64,000 bases of DNA from Pomacea canaliculata (lineage: Eukaryota; Mollusca; Gastropoda; Architaenioglossa; Ampullariidae), in assembly GCF_003073045.1 (NCBI RefSeq), contig NC_037590.1, positions 39,796,751 to 39,860,750 of the forward strand. Reading direction: 5' to 3'. Made by a program: the position numbers and the translations under genes. Of the stretch, positions 1 through 14,500 are shown one piece after another; the first letter of the stretch is position 1; each line of letters opens with the position of its first letter. The notes under the pieces are model-generated. The model made no database searches. It saw nothing but the letters and a program-made list of their open reading frames with translations, and was not told where the DNA came from.

Positions 1-3000
1 GAACGTGCGTGTGAACTGCCGTCTGTTTGTGCGGAACTCTCGTGTGCTTTCTGGAAACAAGAGATATTTTAGATGGTGTTCCGAGGATGACGGGAGTGAA
101 ATTATATTCCAATCTGGTTTGACTCTTTTGAGTCCCGCATCTTCCTATATAATTTTGCATCCCATTAAAAGAACACATCTGAAATTTTAAAGATACTTAA
201 GCTTAGTGTTATCTCTTTAAATCTGTGTACTGAATATTCTGAATAAGATATAAAAAAAAACAGTATAATTTGTTTCTAAACAGTTTCACTCAAATTTGCA
301 GAGATGCTCATCAAAGGGTTGTCATAAATATTATTCGAAATTGATGTTATGTTTATCATACGTAAGCGTGAAATTGAAATGGTTGTGTCTTAGGGATTAT
401 TAATAAACAGCCCCCAAAAACTCATTGTCCAATTAACATTCTAGTAAGAATAGAACCTACTGACAAATCCGGTTCCTTACATTCACCACACCAGGACATC
501 ATTTCTATTTTTAGACGTTGTTACACCTTCGTACAAGTAATCACCCAGCAGGGTGCGCCACATTCCCCACCTGGACCAATTTTTTATTATACTACTCATA
601 CCTTCTTTATACATTGCGACTCAATTCAATCTCAAGACAATATTAAAGAAAGAGTTCTGCCTTTGCACTCCTGATACCGATTACAGTATATGAAATTTAA
701 AAGTTTTACACAGTAGTTTGTTATTTTACATACTGAAAATATTTATATACTTATAAAAACTCCTATTGTTTTCCGATAAGCGCTTCACGTTGAAGTTGAT
801 GTAGACTTCCCCGGTTATTTATTTATTATGTATATTTTCTAACATAATTTATACCAAACTTGCCTACAACTTGCGATTGTAAACTCTGACAAGACAAAGG
901 AAGAGAATCAGGCAGGGAAAGAAATGGTTGGCCTCAAAGCAAAAGGTTTGCTCGAATCCTTTAAAAGCTCAGTACAGCTAGGTCATTAGCCGAGGATAAA
1001 CAATAACATTAATCATTCTGTTGAATGCCTCTCGTGCCACAGGTGATGGTAAGGATATCTTAAAGCAAACATCGTTATTGCTAGATGATATTCCTCTTAT
1101 AAGTTTGCCGGCTTCTCTGCTCCTTCATACAACTTCTGATGATGAACATGCAAGTGGCTGTCCTTAAACATGTTAACAGTTTCGTGAATTAAGTTGCTGA
1201 TTTGACTGCAAGAAAGCTTGCTTGTTTAATTTGATTTTTGAAACACATTTTACTGGGCAAAGCCTAGTGGTTAGTGTGTTCGACTTTTAAAACTTAATTT
1301 TCTTGCTTTCTTTCTTAGGCACCCATGATATTTCTTCATTTTTCTTCCTCAGCTTGTTCTAGTCTCCGAAGCGCAAAGAATGATTTATCATTATGATTTA
1401 TCATTTATGATTATATTACCAGTAAATTAATTTATCGAGATACATTTAGCACAGCTTGTTTGATTTGATATGTGCTCTATCCACCCCCTTTCCATTCGAG
1501 ATAGTTGATGATTCTGGTCTCTTATTGCGTTTATATTCATCTTAAAAGTTATCTCGCAAATTTAAGGAAGGACCGAAACTTTGGCTGCCTGTGGATTTTG
1601 TTTTGTAAACAACATTCTCACAAAGACATGATTGTAGTTTCGTTCAGTCTTATCTTCAGAGCAAATTTCACGCAATGTCCTGAAAATCCTTTTACCTCTG
1701 TGCTTTGAAAAAAATATTTATCTCGTTCTGGACTGCTTCATGAGGTTTGTCTGCACTTACATGATTGATCAGGAAACCGTTAGAAGTCTTAAAGTCTTCA
1801 TTTGTGAAGTCTTTGTCCATTGGGTTAGGATAATATTTACAGATATGCATTTATTTCGTTAAAGAAACTAATTGGCGCAGGAAGTGAGGGACTGACAAGA
1901 GGTGAGATATACAGTGAAAGAAAGAGAAGTAGAGGGGGAGGAATGGCGATAGAAAATAGTTGTTGGAAGTGTAACAATTTTGAAGTATTGTTTCTGCATG
2001 GCATGGAAATAAAAAAATTCCTTACATGATCTGTTTTCCCGGTGGAAGACCACTTGCCGATCTCATATTTATCTTGCCGATGATATATCTATCGTTTGCT
2101 CATAAACAGTAAGTAAAATGTGAAACAACTTACTGAGTTGGTTTGTCTTCTGCTGCTCATTTAGCAATTTTGTCCTGTTTGATCACTCCCTAGCCATTCA
2201 TTTGTTTGATTGTAGATAATGTTTCAGTTGGGGCCGTACTCATGAACCAGAGTTACCTATTTATTACACACGTTTATACTTAACTCAGGTCTGTCCGCTT
2301 CCCATTGTCCCAGCAGTCTGAAAAAAAACCACTCAGTTCCAGCGGTCCACAAGTAGTAAAATATATATTTTTAAAATTTGTCTTTCCAGGAAAGTAAATG
2401 TTCAAGTCATGTAACTCTGCAGACTTAATTCCACTTTCGCATGCAATAGTTACTTCCCTTGGATGATTGAATTTAAATAAAAAGTGAAAAGTTCGCGAAA
2501 GTACTTGTAGTATATTTTTAGTACCCGACTAGAGTTAGGGTGTGAGAACCTCATGAATACATCAAACTGCCTGACATGTTCACTTTTCTCAAAATGACGA
2601 AACACTTGAGAGACGTATAAAAAAAAAGTAAAAAGGAACAATCTATCACAAAATTGTTAAAAGAGTAAAAAGTTTAAAATAAAATAAATAAATTTGTAAA
2701 CACATTTTTATTTAAAATGTACTTAAAAGGGTAAATGTTTCACTGTTTTTAAGAGTACTCCTCACATTTTTTATATTTTAAGTTATATGTATTAAGACAA
2801 TTCCGACGGTAACTCTGTTTGATCATGTGGGCCCGTCATTCACCTACGCGTATACGTGTGTATAAGTGTGTGCGTACGTGCGTGGTTATGCGTATGTGTT
2901 TACATGTGTGTGAGTGTGCGTTTGGTTGATGACCGTTTATGGCAGGCAAATGGTCAACGAATGGTCAGTTTTGTGTTTGTACAACCTGCGTTAGCCACCC

Positions 3001-4136
3001 ACCTAAATTTAATTAATTTTTCGTAATTGTTAATTAATGATCTCGCCGGAACGTGGTGCAATCACGAAGAACAGTGTCATCAAAGTTCCAGGTGTCGCAA
3101 GTAGTATTTTTCTCTTTCGTCGTGGATGTGCGCTAACTTCAAAACGCATTTCCGCCATTTTGAATTTCACTTCTTCAAACAGATCACACACTTGTCTATA
3201 TGGTGGGTTGTTTGTTTGTCTGTTCGTTCGTTCGTTTGTTTGTTTGTTTTTTGTTTGGTTGGGGGTTTTTTGTTTGCTTTCTTTCTTTTTCTTCTTTTTT
3301 TTTCTTTTTTTTTTTTTTGTCATAGAATCAACATCGGTTCCCCCCCACCACCACCACCACCACTTCACCTCCTTGTTTTCATAGACCAGTGAAAGGGAGA
3401 TTTGAAACCAACGTTTGTTTAAATCAAACAGTCGGGAACCAATCAATGACACGGAGTGTTTGTGAGTGACGTCCTGTCTCGCGAGACACACCACGTGATG
3501 GGACACGTGACCTGATGTGTCCACTGTGTAAGTACAAGCGGCCCTCTTAGGCAGTTATTGCGTTAACAGTTACGGACCCTCGGCGCAGCGGAGTCTCTGT
3601 TCTGTTGACGTATGATGTACAATTAATGTTGTCATTTTATAACAAATTGCTGTGTGCTCGCATTTTCCTTTTATTCCGCCTCGTCAGCCTCTCCTGTCAG
3701 AACTCTGTTATGTTGATACTGTTAAGTGTGCCACAGGAGGGTGAATGTCAGTTACTTTACTACATCTCATTGGATCACAATCTACTGCTCTTGACCGTGT
3801 GTGTAATTCATGCATGATAAATCAAAGTCTGGTGGTTGATACACGTTGAACACTGCCTGCAGTATATGATGTACATGGCTCAAGAATTTGTGTCTGATCA
3901 TGTGTCCCACTGAGTGCGAGAGAAAGAGAGACAGAGAGAGACAGTTAATATGTGTGCAGGACTGAATGTTTGCGTTATGTGAAAAACGAAACTGTAATCA
4001 TGTTCGTAAGGTCCCATTTTTGTTTTAATGTTGAATGATGGTGTACATTAAAAGCGCCTCTACAGAAATCAAATGACTTGTAACTTTATTATTTTTATTG
4101 GATTTCGTGAAAGAGGAAATAATCTGCTGCTACAAT

Positions 4137-4266
<130 letters not shown>

Positions 4267-5047
4267 CTAAAATACTGCATACGTATTCGAAATTTCTCGG
4301 CTCGGTTTCATATCTATTCCTTTCTTCTAACCCAATCATGTAAGTGATGATCGAGTCGATCATCTTTTGAAAATTCTGGCTACTGTTGTAAAGCAGCAAA
4401 GCTTACAGACAGGAGAGACCTCTACTGCGTTGTAGCTTCTGTTGGGCATTTAAAGCTCTATTGAAAAAAAAGCAACTGAAAAAGTTAGAATTACCAAGAG
4501 GTGGTACACAGACGAAGGAACCGGAGACAGGCGTGTCCGCAGCGAAGAGGTTCCTTAATTAGGCTGACACTAATGGTAACAGACGAGAAGCTAATCAACA
4601 AAATCTTGACCATTTTTCTGACCGGTGGACAGACTGCGGTCCTACTCTCTGCTCCGCAGCCTGGTGACAGTTCAAGAAAACACTGAAGCCAGATGAAAAA
4701 AAAAAAACCAAAAAAAAACAGTTTTCCAGACACCAAACCTTTTTTTCCAATGAAACTTCGAAATGTAAAGGAGGGCGGGTGCGTGGGACGGTTAGCATGA
4801 GAAAGTGTAACCACTCTGCAAAGTACTGTCCGTCAAATAATGACGAGCGGTCAAGCGTTCCTGCATATTTGCCGGGTAAGGAACGTCCTTTGTGACCTGC
4901 AATGACGTCACAGTTGACCTCCTGACAGCAAAGCAGGCTGGGAAAGATTCACCGAGAAAAAAAAGTGACTGCAGGCACGAAAAAAACAGTCTTCAACTCA
5001 GTCCACCTTTTGTCTTTTCCAACTACTTCCAACCATTCCTTCTTTGC

Positions 5048-5126
5048 AGCATTCCTTCCCCACCCCCACCTTGTAGCATCCCTTCCCCACCCCCACCTTG
5101 TAGCATCCCTTCCCCACCCCCACCTG
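5048..5126. repeat. 27-bp minisatellite, three copies
   Basis: Three adjacent 27-base units starting AGCAT(T/C)CCTTCC at 5048, 5075 and 5102. The copies are almost identical and differ mainly at one base and at the end of the last unit. Confidence 0.92.
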
Positions 5127-8100
5127 CTCCCATCATCGATCACATCTAAACGAGGTTCGCTCGACGTTGACGGATGTCAGGCCGCATGGAGATGCTGTAA
5201 CGTTTAAGAGAAGAGCATCCAAAACAATCTTTCTTTTCTTTCAAGACCGTGGCCATCGTCCACATTTAATGGCGCTGCCATCCAGAGGTTGTGACGAATT
5301 GATCTTCAGACATTTCGTTTTGCAAGAAAGCTGTTTGTTTTGGTGTTTTTGTATGGCATCCCTAAAGTTATCTTTCTTCATGACATACAATCTACGAGTG
5401 GCCCTAATGGGGTGTGAAAGAGGACAGAGATTAATACTGACATTATAAATTATGAAAACTCAGAAATACGCAGTTTTTCTTGAGCACAAAGGAAAATACT
5501 AAAAATGAGCAGTTTAATTGACTTTTGTTTGAAATTTTTTTCTGTCAAATATGGTCAGGGAGTCAAGGACGCAAGCTCGTTGTCACAGGTCTTCGATAAT
5601 TAGGGTAATAATGGTTAAAAACGGCGACGAGAAGGGTAAAGTAGCTGGGAGCCACATGGAAACAAATACAACATGAATTTCATCTCTGGAAGCGTAGGTG
5701 TATCTTTTACGGTAATAGCAAATGGTTTTATGGAAGCCAGATGTTTGCATAAACAAGAGAAAGCACACATTTAGCGGCCTTGCTGTTGGCATAAATTTTG
5801 CCTCACTAACATAAAGTAAAAAGAGGGAAATGTCCTCCTTTACGGTTGAGGGAGGTCGTCTTGACATTTGTGTGAAGCCGGGCGAACTTTCTTTAAAAAT
5901 TATGTTTCACTTTAATCAAGCAGAATCCATCCCAAATACAAAACATTTTTTAGAAACGCCGAGGGAAAAATAAAGTAGAATTTTTTGTAACTGATGCACC
6001 GAAAGTAATAGAAAAACAGAAACAAAAAAATCATACGGTAGACAAGGTAAATAAGATGAGCAAACATCTAAAAAGTTGTGGTTTACAGACGAGGAGTAGG
6101 AGAAGGAGGGAAGGAAACTGGAGAAAAGACAGACGAATGTCAGTGTCAAAATGAACATAGTAAGACCAGTCAGATGCCGGACGGCTGCTACCGTTTCTTT
6201 TGAAGATATTCTCCAAGAAAACGACAGTCTGGAGCAGGGTTGCCAACTTTGCTTTTATATTTGATGCCAAACTGATTATTTTCAGGGTCAAGAAATATAC
6301 TTTAGCCTTTTTATTTTTTTTTCTAGGGGGGAAGGGTCACGGTCTTTTATATCCGTCTAGATGCCAGAATATTAATTAATTAAATAAACAAACAAAAAAC
6401 CGGTTTAAACATTAGTACCACACTGAATTTAAAATTAAAAATACTTAAGCACAGCAGGCTATTCCTTTATACGTTGTGTAAATAGCAACAGGAGACCAAT
6501 CAGTGGCAAAACAATCGTCGCAATCGCTGTTATAACTGCCAACAACCGGGGGAAGCTGAGGCAGTGCCAGAGTTACGTACGATCAGCCATATCACTCACC
6601 CAAGTGAAGTTATGCTGAACAAATTTCAACCGCCAAATCCTAATTAAAAAAGTCTCCAGCACCGTAAAGTTTTGTATCATATAAAAAAAAAATGTTTTCA
6701 AAAGAATTTGGAAGGAGTAGTTGTGGCACGTGATGCGGAATATGGATTCTACCCGCACCATCGCCTGTAAGTTTTCAAAATCTAACAGCCCTTGACTAAA
6801 TTTTTTTAACATTTTTTAAAGATAAAAATGATCTCTACGAATTCAAAGATCTTGCTATAATTCGAATTTTCAAACAAAAAGAGATCGGATGACGAAGCTG
6901 CATCACGGGAAAAGTTAACCGCCAAAAACAGCCTGACAGTGGGTCGAGAGGATGTAGCGTGACGTCGAGGGTCAAGTTCAGGTCAAACCGTCCATCAAAG
7001 AGACAAAACGGGTAACTGTCAACTTCATGCTTAGGTACAGGGTGTCAGCACGTGCAGGTGACTTCCAGCAAAAAGACTGGAGTTGTAGACAGACATCGAT
7101 ATCGCGTGTTCTTGTGTATTCTACTCGCCATGAAAAGATTCGAAGCTTCCATTTTTGACGGACGGGTAGGAATCTTTTACTTTACCGCAGTAAACAATCT
7201 TTAAATTATGGCAGCATTTGTGAACCTTGTATTGTCTTCAAAGTGAATCACTTTTATTTACTCCTTCCCATTCAAATGATGAAATTGGTTTTCAGACATC
7301 CATTTAAAATTGTTATGAAGTCTCTTAGACCCAGATTTAAAATTGTTGGGTAGGAAGTTGATAAAAAAAAACTAATCTACATGTAAATAGTCTCACTTGA
7401 CAATTGTTGACTTATCTACGGTCTAGTTTTAATGCTTATAAAATGACAGTTGGCTTTATTGATGACGAGTATTTCAAAATGTCATATTCTTCTATCTTCA
7501 GTATTCAGTGAGACCTCCAGTCTAACTCACTTAACTCTTTCCTTTGTTGGATTCATTCCAAAATTTGTAGTTCTCTTGCCTATCTGTGCACCTTTCCACA
7601 CAATTAGAAGCACTATTATTTTATTTAAAGAAACCTAATGTTGATTGAATTGCTAATTTGTATTTCTAATCATACCGTTCGTTGCGCAAAGCGGTTTGCT
7701 GTGAAAATATGGGAAGGTTGATCAACATTATTTGTTGTGTCAATACTAAGATGATTTACAGTATAATGTAAATTATCAGAGAGAAATTTCTGCAGCATAG
7801 AAAATCAGCAAACCTGAAGATAATTTTTAATGGTCTGAAAGGCAGTTTCTAATTACTTTGAACGAAATTACTTGTGAATCAATTCTCTGTAAAAAAAAAA
7901 AAAAAATGGAAGATTGAATTTTTGTGGTTCTAAATGTTTTGCCGTAGAAAATGAGAAATCTCATTATAGCCAGACAAAAAAAGTTATTAGATTTTTATAG
8001 CACTTAAAATTGTTTCAAATGAGAAATATTTTATCGCTGCTGGCGAGGCCTGTCAGTGAACAAGATGTTCACACCATCTGTCGCCTCATCTTCGTCCTTG

Positions 8101-8332
8101 AAACATCAACATGCCCCCAGTGTGAATGTAGAAACAAGATGGCACTTACAATGTGAAGTTAATATAAGCCACTGGTTAAATCAAGCAGGTTATTCAAGGC
8201 TTTAAATTTTGTTCTTAACCCATTTTTGCTTGTTTGGGGTTTTTTTGTTTGTTTGTTTGTTTGTTTGTTTTTTTGGCAGAGCGATGTAAGTTAATTCATC
8301 ACTCAATGAGGACATTTACCACAGATCGCACA

Positions 8333-9345
8333 TTAACCCTCTAAGGGCCTCAGAATTTTTAAAGGGTTAACCACATATGGACACTGTACTATTTTGCCAT
8401 TCTATTTCATGATGAAAACGTACAGACTGGAAAGTCCTATTTTTATTCAAGCACGAAAAATCGGTGTATGAAACCTGTACCACAAATTACAATGACAAAA
8501 CATAGTAATGTTACAAAAGGATACGAAGAGTTTGTATCGCAAGATTTGGTCACATTAGGCTTACACTCTGCAATTGTCACTTAAGTCAAGATCATTCAGG
8601 CTGAAAAAACTCTGATTACTGCCTGAACACATAAGTCACATACAAACTTTGTATGAACTCAACAAGAAAATCTCCCACAACAGCCGCAAGTGTTTGTTTT
8701 GTTCCATCTCGGGCTAAATAATCAACGCCGTCGCTTTCTTGGCCATGGAGTTGTATTTTGTGCAGCTATTGAAGGCTGGAAACAGTAAGGAGCTCGTGTA
8801 TATTGTGCTCTATTCTCTCCAGAACATTCTTCTTCCATAGATTTTCCAAGTCCAACAAGTTCCTCGCCCAGTTTCATCAGGAAGATTCCCCGTTTGTGAC
8901 TTTCGTCGCGTTGCTACTCGGGGTCTAGGAAAGTCCAAACAATGTCGGCATTCATGGCTCTGATATCCACCATGTTGTAGAAGACTACCATAGGCCATCT
9001 TGTCTTTCGTTTTGAGGTGTAGCAGCGAACCAGTTGGTCTGTTGTGTTGACGCCACCTTTTGTCCAGTTGTAGTCCAAAATGAAGGCGTTTTCTCTACCG
9101 TTGTGTTGGCAACATCCGGTTGATCATGAGGTGTTCAAACTACTACCTTGCCTTTAGGTAATAAGAAGCCTGAATCCCATGATAATCAAAGGCAAAGAGT
9201 GTAGTATTTGCAAAGTAGTCGGATACAGAGGGCGTGTATACAATTCCAACGTATGGTGCGTTTTGTGGTGGTGGTGAGTTACACAGACGTGAGTGGCTCC
9301 ATAGGGAACTCAGAGACAAACATCTTGTTTCCAAAGTCATAAAGT
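8333..9345 (-). mobile_element. Degraded piggyBac transposon, C-terminal part of the transposase
   Basis: Read on the minus strand, the region around 9060-8930 encodes ILDYNWTKGGVNTTDQL, then TRWPMVVFYNMVDIRAMNA, then VWTFLDP. These match the C-terminal part of piggyBac/PGBD transposases, which carries the last catalytic Asp in the YN-TKGGV-D segment. Further down, about 8745-8600, a Cys/His-rich run in another frame (TCGCCGRFSC, then VHTKFVCDLC) fits the C-terminal zinc-binding domain of the family. Several stops and frame changes interrupt the frame, so this is a dead copy. At 8333 the target motif TTAA is followed by CCCTCTAAGGGCC, and a second TTAA lies at 8367, so this is the probable 3' terminus. 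The N-terminal half and the other terminus were not found. The upstream limit given is approximate. Confidence 0.85.
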
Positions 9346-11553
9346 GGTGTCCAGTTCCCGCACATGCTTTTCTGCCCGGGAACCGTGGTTATAAAGCTGC
9401 GACAAAACATGCCTTTGGGACAAATAATACAACTTTTTAACTTCAAGACGCTTTTCTTTGAGTTTACTTTTTTTCCCAGGAAGGTGGGGGACGAATTCCT
9501 CTCACTTCATAACTATGGCACCTGGGTTGTGTGAGTGCAACAGCGACAGACTACAGAACTATGTTGTTCTCAGAAAAATGTCTAATCATGAAGAGTCACA
9601 GCTGAGATGCTTCTTTTGATTAGTGCCTTTACTCAGATGCTAGTAGAGGAGTGACTGAGCTTTGTCCTCCGATTGAAAAAACAAATAAGCAAACAAAACC
9701 CCAGACCGGTTATGTACAGTGTTAAAGGTATCAGAGGTCAGTGACCGGAAACGTCTGTTTTTGTTCAAAGTACATGACGAGACCTCACGCCTTCCTGCTG
9801 TTTTCAAAGGAAGGGAGAAATGTGGAATTTTGCATTTAGGTGAACCCGGAGAAGCAATTAAAAAGTTTATATCGTCGATTTATTAGGTAAAAGCAAGATA
9901 GTGGACATAAGCAAAATGATTTTTAGATGTCTTTAAGAAGGGAAAGATGATTGTTGTTTTTTGAAGCATTTAAGAAAGGAAAAAGCAGGGACAGTGTAAA
10001 CTGCATCAGTGTTGTATTATTTTTCTAATATAAAATTTGATAAATGAAATTTATGTACAGGTTCACCTACAGAGGGTAGTTAGCAAGTGATCATGCAACT
10101 CGATGCAGAAAACAACCACAGAAGTCGCCCCTTAATTCCACCATCCTTCTTAAAAATCTTGTACCAGTAAAACATCAAAATGCTTCCTTTTGAAGTGTTT
10201 AAAGACAAAAGTTATCCCAAAAAAGTCTCTAAAAAACAAAATATTTACTGGAGGATGGTTTCGTTATTAACAATAGAATAAATATAATGAAAGAAAAGCT
10301 TTAAATGAGCCAGCAAAAATGTGAAAAAAAGAGAAAAAAAACCAAGCTGAAGCCCAGTAAAAAAACCTAAGAAAACCAGCATGATATTTTTCATCATTTT
10401 CATAAAACAAACTGTGCTTGGGTGCTTCTTCCAACTGTCTCACCCGCCTCTTCCCCCCCGTGACGGTTACTGTCTCCCTTCCCATCTCCCCGCTCATTTA
10501 GCGATGTCTGACATTTGTGCCATGTACTCCCATGACATCTCTACAAACTGAGTGATACTACGACCTGTGATGGGGAAATAGTTAACACATTGCAACATGT
10601 TTTTGTCTCGTCAGGAACACTTTAGCCATTTTCGCTACGACTTGGAGACTTTAGGGAGAGTTCACTCTCGTCAAAGGCGAGTTGCGTTGGATAACTTTAT
10701 TTCGCGTCGTAGAATTTGTAACTCTCAGCCTCTGAAAACACCTAAATTTATTTCTTTCATGCTTTAATAATGTTCAGCGTTCATCGCAGACCCTCCCAGA
10801 GGTAATTAACTTCAAGTGAAAATAAGTTGAAAAGGCGTGATGGTAACCTGACATCCCTGCTCCACTGGGCGGTCCCACCTTATCGCGCAATTAGTCCTTG
10901 CACTGCTTTAAGAAGTCATTGCCAGTCGTGGCAGCTTGACCCCGAAACAAAAATTAGATTGTATACACGAATATTCTGCTACGGAAGAAACTTTGATCGT
11001 CGGGTAGGTTTTACTTTTTAAAAGTACTTGTTGAAAAGCATTTTGAAATGTTTTTACTTGGTGTGAAGAAATGGATATATATGTTTCTTTGCAGTAATTG
11101 GAAAGTAAGTGATTAAAAGATTACCACTATCATTTTATTGTCAAAATTGTATGAAACCTGTTCCTTCCACAAATCTTTCATCTAGTTTACATTTTGTTTT
11201 TACATTACTTTTTCATTGGGTTTTTTCCCAATGTTGTTTTCCAACTGTATACATCTTCTGGACATGGGCCTTGTTCTAGTAGGGGAGGGCGGCATTGGGT
11301 AGGGAGTCTGTTTAAACTCATATTGTATGAACAATTGAGTCAGCATATAAGTGAATGCATACAGAGAGTGTACCAAGGTACTATCTGAGCTCACTTCTTC
11401 TCCCTGCAATGGTGCAATGGGTTTTTGTGTGTGTGTTGTAATTACACATTGTTCTGATAAGTGGAATGTGGTGTGATTGCCTTTGTTGAAGTGATATGTG
11501 GTAGTGGAGGTTGTGCTGATGATAATGATGAATGATGATGATGATAGCTCAAA
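9346..11553. other. Interval without a recognised gene
   Basis: AT-rich DNA between the piggyBac remnant and the DM-domain gene. The first part, to about 9,450, may be more of the decayed transposase. Around 10,590-10,730 the sequence is less AT-rich but shows no long frame. The last few hundred bases should hold the promoter and 5' untranslated region of the DM-domain gene. I cannot point to a TATA box or an untranslated exon with confidence. Confidence 0.5.
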
Positions 11554-14500
11554 ATGTCACTGGAGATCCAAAACTCCCCTGAACCAAGTTTCCACGATAG
11601 TATACTGGAGATGGAAAGTCCAGGGTCTTCCTACGAGGAGGAGTGCAGCTGTGAGACCTGCAATAACACTGAGGGCTCAGACTTAGAAGAGGATGATGAC
11701 GAGAACAAAGAGGAATGCAACTTTACGCAGATCAAGAATTTGGCTCATGAAAAGGCTAAGGCTGAAGGTACAGAAAACAGCTTTGCAGAAAATCGTTCAG
11801 TATTGATGTTTTATGGAATCCTGCTGAAGGGAGCTAACTGTGCAATATTTTTAGAGACAAGAGTTTTGACCCTTATAAAATGCTATTATTTACAAAATTT
11901 ATTTTCTTTTTGTGAATCCTGTTAATGACAGTAAGAAGCTAATGGTCGCTGGAGACATAACCTAGCAGTTGTACATCTAGTTTCAGTCAATTGCTGACAG
12001 CTGTATAGATAACAGTGGACTGTTTCAATTAAATTCCTAGAATTGCAGGTCAATATTTTAATAGATAAAGATTGTCTCATAAGAAAGCATGCATATGTAG
12101 CATACATTTACCTTAGAAATTATGATTGCGCTGTGTTCCACTCCTTTTACTGTTAATCAGCTTGTTACAGAACATAAAGTACTATTGCATTTTAAAATAT
12201 CTACAGCATCTATTCATACTTTTTTCTCATCTTAAGCTATTGTAGTTATCATCTCAATATTGGACTGTAGTATTTATTCCTGTTTACCAGAAATCATCCA
12301 GATGACTTCATCACAACAGCTTCTGTCCAGTTCTTTGTCTCAGTCTGGCCTTGACACTCTGGTTTTTAACCCAGCAAGAAACAACTCCCATAGAAAGTAT
12401 CGTCAGTGCTCTTTCTGCAAAATTCATGGATTTGCCATCAGTGTCAAAGGTATTAATAGTCCTTACACTATTTTTGTAGAAAGGAAGAGATATAACTCAT
12501 GTGATAGTTCATACATACATAATACAACAGCAACGAACCAGTTCTGCATGGGAAACTGAACAGTTTGCCAAATGTTCAGGTCTACACATTATAAAACTTT
12601 AGGTCATAATGTGAAAGCACAGCAGTTTAAGATGATAAATGAATTAACTGCATATGAAAGAGACAGAACATAGGTGCTGAACAGCAAAAAAGTATAATAA
12701 TAATATAATCTTAAAGGGATAAGTTTTGGCACAAACTTTATGTGTGTATATATATATTTTTAAATACAAACATAACTATGCTTGAGCTGTTTAAAAAATA
12801 GCTGTTGAAAGACCTTGCTCTATGTGTGTGCATGAATATTTATAGATAAAAGATTTCCGTAGCTGTTATATAAAGATCTAGTAAAGTTTGTATAGTATAT
12901 ACATTATTAGTCATAGAGAAAAGACAAACGATGAAACATAGAGCATGTAAGCAGTGGCTAAATGGTGTTACAGGACACAAGTCATACTGTCGTTTCCGTG
13001 AGGGATGCATGTGCAAAGGATGCAACTTGATTCGGTGTAATCAAGAAATTTCCAAAAATCAAGTTAGGCTAAGACGCCAAAAAGACATGGAAGCTGAGCT
13101 GTTGCCAGTAGCAACAAGCACAATGGAGCCATCATCGCAGGATGCAGGTTTCTGAACATTATGTGTCCTGAATGAACTAGGTCATGCACTGTAAGATAAA
13201 AAATGTATGCTCCAGAAATGTGCCTAAAATTGAGGATTCTTTTGTTTTGCACTTGTCAGCACTGAACATACAAGAGTATGTTGAAACAATGAGGTATTTA
13301 TTGCTCAAAACAAAAGCCTATACCAGATGCCATGTACTGCAACTATCTCAAAAATCAGTTAATGTTAAATCAAACTGGAACTTATCCAGTACATTTATTT
13401 TCATGCCAAATCTGCTATCACCTTTTTGCCTTCAAAAGGCTTGTAGTATGCAGTCATAATGTGATCATTTAGTGGAACTGCTTGTTGTATGGTTTCAGTA
13501 TGTGGATTATCTTTTAAAATTCAGATTCACGAAAGTATATGCCTATGCGTTTCATTCTAGATCCAGTAAAGCGTATCCCAATGTGTTTCAAGTGCTGGGT
13601 ACATGACAGTGTCAGAGTACGCCTCAAAGGCCATCGCAATGTTTGCCCATATGCTCGGTGTGGGTGTGCAAACTGCAGTTTAAACAGTGACCGCAAGCGC
13701 TTTAGCCGTGAGCTGAGGGAGTTGGTGTCAAATGATTCGGACAAGATTAAACAGCAGAGAAAAAGTAACACAGGTAACAGTTTTGGAAACCTTTGCTTGT
13801 GATCTTTAGCATAAGACAGCTGCTAATAAGTTTCCTCTTGTGTTATATCTCTTTTACTGTCATTTGGCATCATTTTAAATCAATTACAATGTACCCACTG
13901 ACAATAGCATTGATCTGTCCACAGTGATACTTCCTCATCTGGACAACCCCTTGAACAACTTCTGCAATGGCAAGCAGTGTGTATGGCACAATACTACAGC
14001 ACCATCATACAACGCAACCACCAGCTTAAGACAAGTAAGAATTAGAGTTCTTGCTGTGCTTATAATTAACCAGTCGTGACATTTGCTACAGGAACCGCTA
14101 GTGGATGACCATAAATAAATTCTGTAAGAAATATGCTACTTGCAGACCCTAACACTAGAATATGATATATTAGATGTTTACACTGAAATAATTTCAGACA
14201 TGTTGGACTCACAGAATTGCAGTTTTGTATTTTCCCATAAAATCCTCAATAAATATTGATGAAGCTAAGAATGCAGGTTTTAAAAAATGAAGTTACAATC
14301 ATACAAATTGCAGCTTTAAGCAGAGTGGATACTGGCACACTGTCTTCCAGCTAGTTGAAAGAAGGCAATCACACAAAACCTCTTATTTTCCAATAATAAC
14401 AATAGTGCAGATTTTTATACCACATTTCCCCACTGTACAGCTAGAAGACTTGATGCACTTTGCAAATATTTTCTGACTACAGATTGAAGCACAATCAATC

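Noticed and set aside
3030-3524. 164-codon minus-strand frame with poly-Lys and poly-Trp
   Set aside because: It reads through poly-T, GTTT and CCACCA low-complexity tracts. No domain is seen, and the opposite strand is equally open.
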